From contig DAISJM010000043.1 of assembly GCA_036821485.1 (NCBI GenBank), positions 1 to 28,557 of the forward strand: a stretch of 28,557 nt of DNA, in the 5' to 3' direction. The notes below the pieces were generated by a model, which saw only the letters and a program-made list of their open reading frames with translations, ran no database searches and was not told the DNA's origin. The stretch comes from DAISJM01 sp036821485 (GTDB lineage Bacteria > Verrucomicrobiota > Kiritimatiellia > CAIQIC01 > JAGNIJ01). A program made the translations under genes and the position numbers. Shown here in pieces: positions 15,639 to 24,373 of the stretch (position 1 is its first letter; each line of letters opens with the position of its first letter).

Positions 15639-18536
15639 GTGCTTGCATCCAGTCCTAGAAAACGAGTCAGGACCATTCTGCTGGTCGTGTTGGCCATCCT
15701 CGTGGTCATCGCGTGGCAGTCCGATCTTCTCGTACTCGAGGGCCCGGAGCTGATCGAACGCTACTATGCCGCGCGGCTGGGGCATCGTCTCCGCGACAAG
15801 CAGAAGGTTGCCGCGCTGTTGACGTTTGACGCGGGCGAAATCCGCGAGGCCATCGGTCGCGCGCCCTGTCGGAATGTGGGCACGCGGCTTGTGCCCGGCC
15901 GCATCGGCAGTGCCCGGGAGTTTGACGGCACCGACAGTTGCTTCATCCAGACCTCTGCCGCATGGCACGGGCTGGGTAGGAAGTACTCCATCACGTGCTG
16001 GGTTCGCATTGAGCGCGACCCCGACCGCCAAGCCATCGTGTTCGCGGACTTTGGTGATCTGGCCACCGGGATCATGCTGGAGAACGGGCAGTTGTTGTTC
16101 CGCGTGCCTTCGTCAAAAACCAACCAGGTTGCCGCCTACACATTTGAAAACTACGGCCGCTTTGTCCACCTCGCCGCTGTCGCGGATGTGGAGCAGGGGA
16201 AGGCATCTTTCTACGAAGACGGCGTGTTGAAGGCGACATGCGAATTGTCGGATGTCCGCCAGCCGCCGTACATCATCGAATTCGGCAAGGCCAAACCATG
16301 GCGCATTTCGGCGCCGTTCCACGGCGCGTTGGATGAGACCATCGTTTGGAACAAGGCGTTGACGCCGGGCGAGGTCGCAAAGCTGAGTCGCGCGCGAACA
16401 TCCGCGCTCGAGACCCTGGCCCCGCTCGGGTATGTCGAGTGGCGGGCGGCAGCAGGGTTGCGACAGTCGCTCCTTTCCGCGGCGCGCAGCGTGGATTTGT
16501 TCAGCCCGTTTCATCACGTAAGTCATGCGTACCGCGCCGGGGTGCCGGTCATCAACCTGGCCTTCTCGGTAAAAGATTCGCGCCATTTCAACAAGGCGCA
16601 TAACAAGTGCCTGGCCAACGGATACTTCATTGATTCGGCGGATGAGCGGCGGCACGTCGAGGTGGTGACGGATGACGGTCTGCAGTCAGCCGGGCTGCGT
16701 CTCTATGGTGATGAATCCGGGAGCGCGCTGGGCCGGCGCAAAGCCTATGTGTTGGAGATGGATGAAGGGCGCAGCCTGCTGGGCTCGAAGCGGTTGTTGC
16801 TTGTGCCGCCGGAAGACCGGGGCTTTGTTGTCCCGCTGTTCGAGCGTGCGTTGGCCGACGAATTGAAGCTGCCCGGCGTGGGGCGACGTTTGTGCATTCT
16901 CGCCGTTAACGGCGCATTTCAGGGCGTCTACCTCTGCGAGGATTATGATCAGCTCGGCGTGCAGGCTCACGCGGGAGGGGAAGGGCGCGGCGGGTTGAAC
17001 CTGGAATTCCTGCCGTTTACTCCGGAGGAATCGTTGCGCCGGTTCGACGCGGTGTGGGATGCGATGCGCGGGGTTATCCTCAACGATCCGTCGCTGCTGC
17101 TCAGCCGGCGGCAGGTGGCGCGCGAAGTCCGGAAGGAACGGGATGGGTTGGAGCATCTCTGGCGGACACACAAGCAGATGAGCGCCGCGGAGAAGGCGGG
17201 GCGATTCTTCGATGAGTATCTCCTGCTGGGCGCGAATCCGTCGCCCCTCTACGTCGTCACGAATCTGTCGTTGGCGGGAACTGCCGCACTCGAAGGGGTG
17301 GATACGCGATGGTCGAGTTCACAGCCGGAGTTGATTTCGTCAGAAGGTGTTGTCGCGCGCCCGACGGGGGACATTCCTGAAGAGGTGAAGCTCACGGCAG
17401 AATTTTCATCAGCCGGGACGACGGTGACGAACCAGTTTCGGTTTCGCGTGATGCCGGAACGGATCAAGCTTCCGTCGTTGTTCGTGGTCGCACCCGGCGA
17501 GATCAACAACTTCGTGCGGATGTCGTGTCTTGCGGAGTTGGTGGAGGACAGCGGCGCGCGCCGTTCAGGATGGCGGCCGGCGCGGATCAAGTGGCGCGGC
17601 AATACGGTGCTGCTGAACGACAAGAAATCGTTCTCGGTGAAGTTCAAGGAACCGCACGGGTTCCTCGATATGTGCAATTCGCGCTATCTCTATCTGATGT
17701 CCGCCTGCGCGGACCGGTCCTTCAGCAAGAACCAGTTGTCCTACGGCTGGTTCCGCAGCTTCGGCACGGAGGATTCCCCGCGGTTTGCGCCACGGGCACA
17801 TTCTGCTGAATTATTTGTAAATGGCGATTACCGAGGCATTTATGATCTTGGTGAACGGGTTGACCGCGATATGGTTGGGCTGGAGGAATACGAGGCGGGT
17901 GAGATGGCACCGGCCGTGATGTACAAGGCGGTGGGTGCACGCGCGAATTTCCGGGTCCCGGCGGTGGAGTCGATGATCCAGGAGCAGCCTGATCCGGCGG
18001 TTGTCGGGCCGTACTGGCAGCCATATATCGACCTGGTGCGCTTTGTCGGCGAAGCACCGCGCGAGGACTTCGTGCGCGACATCGGTGAGTGGATTGACCT
18101 TCCGTCGTTCATGGATTTCCACATCATTTTGAACCTGGCGAGCAACGGGGATGGCGCCGATCACAACTACTTCCTCGCGCGCCATGCGGGCGCGGGCCAG
18201 AAGTTTTTCATCGTGCCGTGGGACTATGACAAGACCTACGGCAAGGAACTCGACCGCTGGCTGACGAATTTCCTGTTCAACCGATTGCTGGCCGAGTCGC
18301 CGGAGTATCGCAAGGCATTCAAGGCGCGCTGGGCAGAGCTTCGCAAAGGCGTGCTGGCGGACGACGCCGTGCGGGATCGGCTGGCTTCGCAGGAGTCGAT
18401 GCTGGACGGTTATGCTACGTGGAACTACGAACGCTGGCAGACGGATGAGCAGGAGCTTAAACCGCTCATCGAAGAGATTCGCTCTTGGCTTCTTCCGCGG
18501 CTGAAGTTCATGGACGGCTACATCGGCGCGCTGTAG
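15639..18536 (+). CDS. Anchored LamG - CotH-like - atrophied Ig - CotH kinase protein
   Basis: 965 residues; GTG 15639 with GAGGA nine bases upstream. Residues 12-26 (TILLVVLAILVVIAW) are an N-terminal anchor. Residues 57-250 are a LamG/concanavalin-like domain (SITCWVRIER, FHGALDETIVWNKALTPGEV). Residues about 302-440 resemble a CotH N-part: VPVINLAFSVKD, GRRKAYVLEM and LAVNGAFQGVYLCEDYD. Residues 535-607 match an atrophied bacterial Ig domain (VDTRWSSSQPELISSEGVV). Residues 609-960 are a complete CotH domain: LPSLFVVAPGEI, IKWRGNTVLLNDKKSFSVKF, LFVNGDYRGIYDLGERVD, NLASNGDGADHNYF and FIVPWDYDKTYG. CotH enzymes are atypical kinases that phosphorylate surface proteins. The second module keeps the lysine and the PWDYD metal site; the first lacks them. 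It is the third gene of the VTC operon, 33 bases after DUF4956. Confidence 0.85.
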   Translation: MLASSPRKRVRTILLVVLAILVVIAWQSDLLVLEGPELIERYYAARLGHRLRDKQKVAALLTFDAGEIREAIGRAPCRNVGTRLVPGRIGSAREFDGTDSCFIQTSAAWHGLGRKYSITCWVRIERDPDRQAIVFADFGDLATGIMLENGQLLFRVPSSKTNQVAAYTFENYGRFVHLAAVADVEQGKASFYEDGVLKATCELSDVRQPPYIIEFGKAKPWRISAPFHGALDETIVWNKALTPGEVAKLSRARTSALETLAPLGYVEWRAAAGLRQSLLSAARSVDLFSPFHHVSHAYRAGVPVINLAFSVKDSRHFNKAHNKCLANGYFIDSADERRHVEVVTDDGLQSAGLRLYGDESGSALGRRKAYVLEMDEGRSLLGSKRLLLVPPEDRGFVVPLFERALADELKLPGVGRRLCILAVNGAFQGVYLCEDYDQLGVQAHAGGEGRGGLNLEFLPFTPEESLRRFDAVWDAMRGVILNDPSLLLSRRQVAREVRKERDGLEHLWRTHKQMSAAEKAGRFFDEYLLLGANPSPLYVVTNLSLAGTAALEGVDTRWSSSQPELISSEGVVARPTGDIPEEVKLTAEFSSAGTTVTNQFRFRVMPERIKLPSLFVVAPGEINNFVRMSCLAELVEDSGARRSGWRPARIKWRGNTVLLNDKKSFSVKFKEPHGFLDMCNSRYLYLMSACADRSFSKNQLSYGWFRSFGTEDSPRFAPRAHSAELFVNGDYRGIYDLGERVDRDMVGLEEYEAGEMAPAVMYKAVGARANFRVPAVESMIQEQPDPAVVGPYWQPYIDLVRFVGEAPREDFVRDIGEWIDLPSFMDFHIILNLASNGDGADHNYFLARHAGAGQKFFIVPWDYDKTYGKELDRWLTNFLFNRLLAESPEYRKAFKARWAELRKGVLADDAVRDRLASQESMLDGYATWNYERWQTDEQELKPLIEEIRSWLLPRLKFMDGYIGAL

Positions 18537-18587
18537 ATGGCTCGGTGCTGTGGGATCACCCCGGGCTTCGGAAGATCTGAACCAGCC

Positions 18588-20648
18588 TCATGCGCGGGTT
18601 CCGCTCGTGACTTTGGCTTCGAGGCCGGAAACCTTCTCCAGATGAGGCTTGTCCTTTGAGATGACGAACAGTGCGTCGCCCCGCTGAAGAATGCGATCTC
18701 GTTGGGGGTTGAGGATGATCGCGCGGCTCATGTCATCGCAGATGTGGATCTTGTCGTCATTGTGGCGGTCTCGCCCCGTTAATCTGCGTTCGTTCTCAGC
18801 CTCTATCTCGGCGGTCAACTGCGTCTCAAGCCCGATGAGCAGCCAGCTGTGCCGGGCGAGGGGACCCAGCAGCGAGCGATAGCTCTTTCCGAGGAAAGCG
18901 TCGGGGATGTCGTCACAGCGGTACACTTCACTGCCATCATTGAACGTGAGGAGCTCACGAATGATCCACGAGAGTCCGTGAGTCAGGGTGCAGGACACGA
19001 GTAATTCTCCGCCCATGCGGTCCAGGCTGATCACCTCGTCGGCGTGAGCCTGTTCCAAACGGACTTCGCTTTCGGAATTGAGGATTTCCACCACCGAGTG
19101 GACCTTGTGGTGAAGGTACTCGACCGCGAGGACCCGCATGATAGCCCGGCTGTCTGCGCAGTTGGGCGAAATGTCCAGGTTGGAAGGTACAACCACCGTC
19201 TTCGCACCAAAGACGCCCGCCTTGGTCAGCAAGGCCTCATCGGTGGGGTCTCCCTCGAAGGAGCGCACGCCTTTCGATTCGAGGTCGGTCAGGGCGTCCG
19301 TCCTGCAGTCCGCCAGCACCGCGATGCGTTCGGGCGGAACGCCGCCCTGCTCGATCAGCATGCGCACGATGCGTCCGGCCTGTGCACTCCAGCCGCAGAT
19401 CAACACATCGGGAGGATTCGGGGGAACGAGGTGATCGGTATTTCTTTCCACGCGGGCCGCTTTGCGGCCGACTCTTCTCTTCCACAGTTCCGCCAAGACC
19501 GCCTCCTGCCCCTTGGTGTATTCCGAGCGGCGCCGCTTCAGCAGTTTCATCCACCACGGCACATGGTCTGCGCGGGGATTGGCGGGGTTGGTGGTGGCCA
19601 GGACGAACAGCGTCTCTCCTCCGCACAGGCGGCGTTCGGGGGGTGGGTTGATGCATATCCGGCGTGGTCCGCAGTCGGTGGCGCAATCGTCGCCATGTTT
19701 GTCCGCCGGCAATTCATAGCCGATGGGCATGATCGCCTGCCGTCCGTAGCGCTCCACAATCTCGAGGAATGTGAGCTTGGACAGGTCCACGCCTTCGGGC
19801 TGCCACCGATAGAGCTCGCACCCCTGGTCGAACAACAGCATTTCTTCGAAGAGATGCGAGACACCTTCGTTGACCGTGCAGGCCACAACGAGATTGGTTC
19901 CCAATTCGTCCAGACATACGACCTCGTCGGCCCCGGTTCGTTCGACATGAGGGCGATTCGTGGAGTCCACCAATTGCACGCAGATATACGTGTCGGGGTT
20001 CAAGGCGCTTACCGCCAAGGTGATCATCATGGCGCGACTGTCCGCATCGGCGATGCCCGCCCGGTGATCGGTGAGCACGATGACGGAATCGGCATGGCGT
20101 ACCCCGGCCCGCAGGAGCGATTCGGTTTCGGTGGGATCGCCGTTGATCCAGTCCACGGTGTCTGCCAGCACCGATCCCTTCAGCGGATGTACCTCTGACG
20201 GAGTCAAGATGGCGACCTCCTGCCAGCGGCCCTGATCGGTATTCTGCAACTGCTCGACGATGCGGGGTCCCTGGAAACTCCAGCCGCACACGATGATGTG
20301 GTTGCGCAGCCGGGTTCGTCGCAGCCTCCGCCCGCCCAGCGTGGCGATTTCCACAAACAGGCTTGTGATCTTTGCGGTCAACACGGTCAGGAAAGCCACG
20401 CTGGCGATCAAGGTGGCCATGACGGCCATTTCGGCGATGCCTGTTTCGCCGGGGGGAGTGCCGAGCTCGCCGAAGGCAGCCGGCAGGGTCTGGATGATCG
20501 CGCGATCCACGGAAGTGGAGTCGGATATCATGATGATGCCGAGCACGGCCAGGTAGCCGACGGAGAGAACGGTCATGGTGGCGAGCAGAGGACTGGTGAC
20601 GAAGATGCGGAATATCCGGCGGCCCAAAACGCGCAAGGCAACACTCAT
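18588..20648 (-). CDS. Castor/Pollux-like ion channel with two RCK (TrkA-N) modules
   Basis: 686 residues from ATG 20648, which follows AAAGGGGGGG; a start at 20687 is possible but has no ribosome site. Two membrane helices flank a pore-like loop: SPLLATMTVLSVGYLAVLGI, then TLPAAFGELGTPPGE, then MAVMATLIASVAFLTVLTA. The TVGYG selectivity filter of ordinary potassium channels is absent. Two nucleotide-binding modules follow, beginning HIIVCGWSFQGPRIVEQL and VLICGWSAQAGRIVRML, each with the CGW...G form seen in the Castor/Pollux/DMI1 group, and each with an acidic strand end, D-SRA-M motifs and a beta-rich C-subdomain. Known relatives are calcium- or cation-gated channels of plant nuclear envelopes and bacterial homologues. 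The gene converges on the CotH gene across 51 bases. Ion selectivity cannot be inferred. Confidence 0.85.
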   Translation of the reverse strand: MSVALRVLGRRIFRIFVTSPLLATMTVLSVGYLAVLGIIMISDSTSVDRAIIQTLPAAFGELGTPPGETGIAEMAVMATLIASVAFLTVLTAKITSLFVEIATLGGRRLRRTRLRNHIIVCGWSFQGPRIVEQLQNTDQGRWQEVAILTPSEVHPLKGSVLADTVDWINGDPTETESLLRAGVRHADSVIVLTDHRAGIADADSRAMMITLAVSALNPDTYICVQLVDSTNRPHVERTGADEVVCLDELGTNLVVACTVNEGVSHLFEEMLLFDQGCELYRWQPEGVDLSKLTFLEIVERYGRQAIMPIGYELPADKHGDDCATDCGPRRICINPPPERRLCGGETLFVLATTNPANPRADHVPWWMKLLKRRRSEYTKGQEAVLAELWKRRVGRKAARVERNTDHLVPPNPPDVLICGWSAQAGRIVRMLIEQGGVPPERIAVLADCRTDALTDLESKGVRSFEGDPTDEALLTKAGVFGAKTVVVPSNLDISPNCADSRAIMRVLAVEYLHHKVHSVVEILNSESEVRLEQAHADEVISLDRMGGELLVSCTLTHGLSWIIRELLTFNDGSEVYRCDDIPDAFLGKSYRSLLGPLARHSWLLIGLETQLTAEIEAENERRLTGRDRHNDDKIHICDDMSRAIILNPQRDRILQRGDALFVISKDKPHLEKVSGLEAKVTSGTRA

Positions 20649-20808
20649 GACCCCCCCTTTGCTACCACCGGGGTCCTGGGACGCCAACCCCGTACCAGAA
20701 GGAATTACCCGCGCAACGGTCTCTTGTTCAAGGAAATGATGCGCTCAAGAAGTGCGGTCGTCGTGCCCCTTCTTGTTGTGTGGGGCCGCTGTACGGGCAG
20801 GCAATACT

Positions 20809-21438
20809 TCACAGCTCAGGGATATTGCTCCAGGATCCGGACTGCAGTTGTTCCCTGGTCTGGATGACGGAGTTCGAGGGATCGCCATCGAAGCTGTAGA
20901 CCCTGAAGATTGCGCTGCTTGCGGCACCGGGGATGTTCCATGTCTTGCTGTTGGTATAGATGGATTCGCCGTAGGTAATGACGAGGCGGTTGGTGGTCAA
21001 TGAAATCGGATCCACACGTAGGGTGGGCTCGTCCAGGAATGGATAGGCGATGAATTCCTCGTTGGCGGTCAGGATACGTTGCGCGGGTGGGGCGCCGGGG
21101 GTGAGGCTGATGAAGCCTCTGTAACTTCGCCCGGTGTGGGTCAGCGATCCCGAGACATCGTCCAGGAAAGTTGCCGTGCTGCCCGAGCCGTACTGCTCGC
21201 CGATCACCGACCACGTTGCATTCGAGGCAGAAGGTCCATCGTGCGCGAGTACTCCATAGATGAGGTTCGTGCGGGGCGTGTTGATCACCAGCGTCACGAT
21301 GAAGGTGTCTGGATCAAGATGAATGCTGTTGATCTGAAAGACGCTGGGCTCGTTGGTAGGGTCGGTACCGCCCTGTGCGGTCGCGGAGGCGAAGGAGAAG
21401 CAAACGAGCAACAGAAGAAACCCCAGCATGGTCTTCAT
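20809..21438 (-). CDS. Small secreted protein of unknown function
   Basis: 209 residues. ATG 21438 has GGAG at about eight bases and is followed at once by a signal peptide (MKTMLGFLLLLVCFSFASAT, cleavage near ATA/QG); the frame extends to 21471 without a ribosome site. The mature chain is beta-rich and polar, without cysteine or an enzyme motif: HLDPDTFIVTLVINTPRTNL, YGSGSTATFLDDVSGSLTHTG, YRGFISLTPG. It ends in WSNIPEL with no sorting signal, unlike the PEP-CTERM protein further along. It resembles the beta-sandwich exported proteins common in this type of genome. It follows the large GT39-like gene by 36 bases and is probably the last gene of that transcript. Confidence 0.7.
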   Translation of the reverse strand: MKTMLGFLLLLVCFSFASATAQGGTDPTNEPSVFQINSIHLDPDTFIVTLVINTPRTNLIYGVLAHDGPSASNATWSVIGEQYGSGSTATFLDDVSGSLTHTGRSYRGFISLTPGAPPAQRILTANEEFIAYPFLDEPTLRVDPISLTTNRLVITYGESIYTNSKTWNIPGAASSAIFRVYSFDGDPSNSVIQTREQLQSGSWSNIPEL

Positions 21439-21474
21439 GGCATCAGCTCCATTCTTATGTGGACCTGTCAAAGC

Positions 21475-24300
21475 CTACGGCTTGGGATCGACCGACAGTG
21501 TACCGAGGTTGATCTTGTTCCGACCAGTGGTAAGACCTTCGGCCGTGCTGCGCAGCGGGAGGCGCAGGCGGGTGCGCGTGTTCCACACGCCCATGCTGAC
21601 CGAGTACTTGCCCGGTGGAAGTTGATCGCGCAGCATGGAGGTCGCGGGCCATGCGGCCGCGTCGCCGAATGTGGCCAGGACCACCGGGATGCCGAACGCG
21701 CCGACGAACCGGCCTGTCGCATCCTCAAGGTGGAAGAATATCTCGTACTCATCCACATCGCAGCGGTCGGCATCGAGCAGTGTGATGTAGGGCAGCGTTT
21801 CGAATGTGGAGCCAGCCGCGACGTGCATCGGCAACAGGAGTTCCGTCAGTTTGAACAGGCCGCCGAAATCGGCATCGAGCTTGAACATCGTGCCCGTCAG
21901 CGGCGCGGTGGCCGGAGCCGCAGCCAGCCACGGGGGAATGGCCCCACCGCCTTTGGCCACGGCCAGGTCATTCATCATGCGCTCTGCGTCGGGGCGTATC
22001 TGCCAGCGGGTGATGCGGCAGGCGCCCTTCAGGCAGGTGAGGGTGATATTGCTTTCGAGCGGCGCGAGGGTCTTGGAGAAGGCGTACTTCAACCGCGCGC
22101 AGGTGGGGCCCACGGGAATCGTCTGCGCGGGGCTGAGTTGTGCATTGATGCCGCGAGGATCAAACAACTCGATCTTCAGTTGCGTGTCCGGCGCGAGGCC
22201 GCAGGCTTCGAGTTCCAGCACGTAGGCGCCGGCCGGAAGCGGCACGGGCTTTTCCATCAGCAGCTCGGATGACGGGCCGGTGGCGGCGAGCGTGAGACTG
22301 AATCCATCGGGCTGTTCGAGATACCTGACGCGATCAAGGCAGGCGAGCAGTTCGGCGCGGTCGCCCGGGAGCGTGAGCTCGGGCACAAGACCGGTTGGGT
22401 CGCCGCCGAATACGCGGAAGTTGGCGGTTTCGCGTGGATCGGTCATGACGTTGATCCACGCATCGCCGATCGAGGCTTTGACGCGTACGGGGACGAGGAA
22501 GGTATCGTGCCCCTTGGCATAGCCGTCGCGAATCTGGCGCCAGCGGACTGGGTTGACCGTGACCACCTTCTGCTGGTTGGCACCGAGTTCCACCGTCTCC
22601 CTCACGCCGCCGACGTCGAGTCGAATTCGGGCCGGTTTACGTGTGGAGCGGACGCCAATGTCGATGGGACCGGGTGGTGCAAAGAAGACTATATGTTTTT
22701 CCGAGTGCTGGTCGCGCGCGACGCGGAAGAGGCGATCGCTTCGGGGGAAGATGGGGCCATTGTCGAAGATCCAGTGAAGGTCTGTGGGGAGGGGGACGGA
22801 CGGAACCGGTGCAATGCGCATCAGGTTCCAGAAGGCGCCGTCGGCGCTGAATACGTTCATAGGCCGGTTGCGGAAATTGGCCGGGTTCTCGGGTTCGAGA
22901 TAGAGCTGTTTGATGGAGCGCTCGGATGGCGAAGAGCGGCGTTTGAGCGAGGGCGCGAATTCAGGGCGGTACACTTGATCGATGAACGTGAGTCCAACGC
23001 GTTTGTGATCTTCGCGTTTCCAGAAAAATGTTTCGAACTCGCTCTTGATGCCGAGCTGGAGGAGCGTGGCGGCGAGTGCGCCGACGGCGACCCATCGCGC
23101 GGCGCGGCGGGGTCTCCGCCAGAGCCAGGCGATGGTGTAAGCCGCGCCGATGCAGAGCGCGAACTGGATGAAGGAATAGTGGAACGGTTTGCCGCGGGGC
23201 TTGCCGACCACGCCGATGACCAGCGCGACGAATGGGAAGACGAACAGGGCTGCCCGAAGGAGCGGCGTTGAGAGGTCCGGGCGTCCGGCGACGCGCCGGG
23301 CGCGGACGAGCTCGACGAGGCCGATGAGTACGGAAAAGCCCGCGAGGAGGCAGACCATCGGCACAAGATGACCGATCAACGGCGGCAGGTTGTGGGTCAA
23401 CGTGAACGCGGCGCGTTCGGTGAACGGCTTGGCGGCAAAATCGGGTGCGACGTGATAGGTCTTGATGAATTGAAAGATGCGGATCATGTCGCCGATTGTT
23501 CGTTCGGGCGCCCAGACCAATTGGGGGATGGCGATGAGCAGGCCGGTGATCCCGCCAAGGGCATAGACCAGCGAGTCACCGACAAAGCCGCGGAAGCTGC
23601 GGCGGTTCAGAACCAGTTGCCCGAAAAGATAGAGCGCGGGCACCAGCGCGACCAGCGCGCCGTTGTATTTCGCTGCAAAGGCCCACGCGAGCATCAGTCC
23701 GGAGAGAAGGAGCCACGCCGGGTTACGGTGTCGGGCGTGCAGGCAGAGCAGCAGTACGGCCAGCGCGCCGAAGAAATCCGTGCCGATGTCGCCTGTGGCG
23801 AAATGTGTCACCGCGATCGACATGGGTGCGAGGGCGGTGAATAGAGCCGCGGCACGGCTGGCCCCCTTGGAGAAATTGAGACGGCGGCAGATGAGGTAGA
23901 CGAACCATACGCCCAGCATGCCATAGAGCACGCGCAGGCTGCGGGACCAGAAGTAGAGTTCCATGCCGCGCGGTGCCGGGGTCAGGTCCAGTTCCGGCGC
24001 CACGTGCCGATGTGCCGCGCGTTCGATGGCACGGGCGGGCCGGATGAGCCACTCGTCAAAGTGCTGGAGGAAGAGCGGGTAGCCGTCGAACATCGGGTGG
24101 TCCTCGTACCAGATATACTGGCCATCGAGGAACTTGCTCAGAGCGACGACCTGCTTGGGCTCATCGGAGTGATAGGTGTAGTCCACTTCGAGGCCGCGGA
24201 ACACGCCGGCGGCGCGGACATACAGCGCCAGCAGGGCGATGATGATGCCGGCCAGCACGATGGGCCATCGGGTTTGTCGATCTTGCTTCGTGTTGTTCAT
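21475..24300 (-). CDS. GT39-like (dolichyl-phosphate-mannose transferase family) membrane protein
   Basis: 941 residues from ATG 24300, preceded by GGTGAG seven bases upstream; a GTG at 24312 adds four residues but lacks a ribosome site. The N-terminus is a membrane helix (WPIVLAGIIIALLALYVRAA), followed by an outer loop with YHSDEPKQV, where Asp46-Glu47 match the catalytic acidic pair of family 39 enzymes. Further helices run to about residue 420 (for example LLIAIPQLVWAPERTIGDMI, FHYSFIQFALCIGAAYTIAW). The remaining 500 residues are soluble and beta-rich, with no motif I recognise. It is next to another large membrane protein of similar layout, 73 bases upstream on the same strand. Lipid-linked sugar transfer on the periplasmic face is the expected chemistry; acceptor unknown. 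Confidence 0.8.
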   Translation of the reverse strand: MNNTKQDRQTRWPIVLAGIIIALLALYVRAAGVFRGLEVDYTYHSDEPKQVVALSKFLDGQYIWYEDHPMFDGYPLFLQHFDEWLIRPARAIERAAHRHVAPELDLTPAPRGMELYFWSRSLRVLYGMLGVWFVYLICRRLNFSKGASRAAALFTALAPMSIAVTHFATGDIGTDFFGALAVLLLCLHARHRNPAWLLLSGLMLAWAFAAKYNGALVALVPALYLFGQLVLNRRSFRGFVGDSLVYALGGITGLLIAIPQLVWAPERTIGDMIRIFQFIKTYHVAPDFAAKPFTERAAFTLTHNLPPLIGHLVPMVCLLAGFSVLIGLVELVRARRVAGRPDLSTPLLRAALFVFPFVALVIGVVGKPRGKPFHYSFIQFALCIGAAYTIAWLWRRPRRAARWVAVGALAATLLQLGIKSEFETFFWKREDHKRVGLTFIDQVYRPEFAPSLKRRSSPSERSIKQLYLEPENPANFRNRPMNVFSADGAFWNLMRIAPVPSVPLPTDLHWIFDNGPIFPRSDRLFRVARDQHSEKHIVFFAPPGPIDIGVRSTRKPARIRLDVGGVRETVELGANQQKVVTVNPVRWRQIRDGYAKGHDTFLVPVRVKASIGDAWINVMTDPRETANFRVFGGDPTGLVPELTLPGDRAELLACLDRVRYLEQPDGFSLTLAATGPSSELLMEKPVPLPAGAYVLELEACGLAPDTQLKIELFDPRGINAQLSPAQTIPVGPTCARLKYAFSKTLAPLESNITLTCLKGACRITRWQIRPDAERMMNDLAVAKGGGAIPPWLAAAPATAPLTGTMFKLDADFGGLFKLTELLLPMHVAAGSTFETLPYITLLDADRCDVDEYEIFFHLEDATGRFVGAFGIPVVLATFGDAAAWPATSMLRDQLPPGKYSVSMGVWNTRTRLRLPLRSTAEGLTTGRNKINLGTLSVDPKP

Positions 24301-24373
24301 GTGAAAACTCACCAGGTTGCCGGGCCGGTCAACTTATAGTCCTGCGGGCCGGGCTTCGCAATGGCGTTCTGAA

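Noticed and set aside
20649..20808. TTGAAC-17-GTAATT as promoter of the channel gene
   Set aside because: The spacing fits, but the -10 matches only two of six positions.
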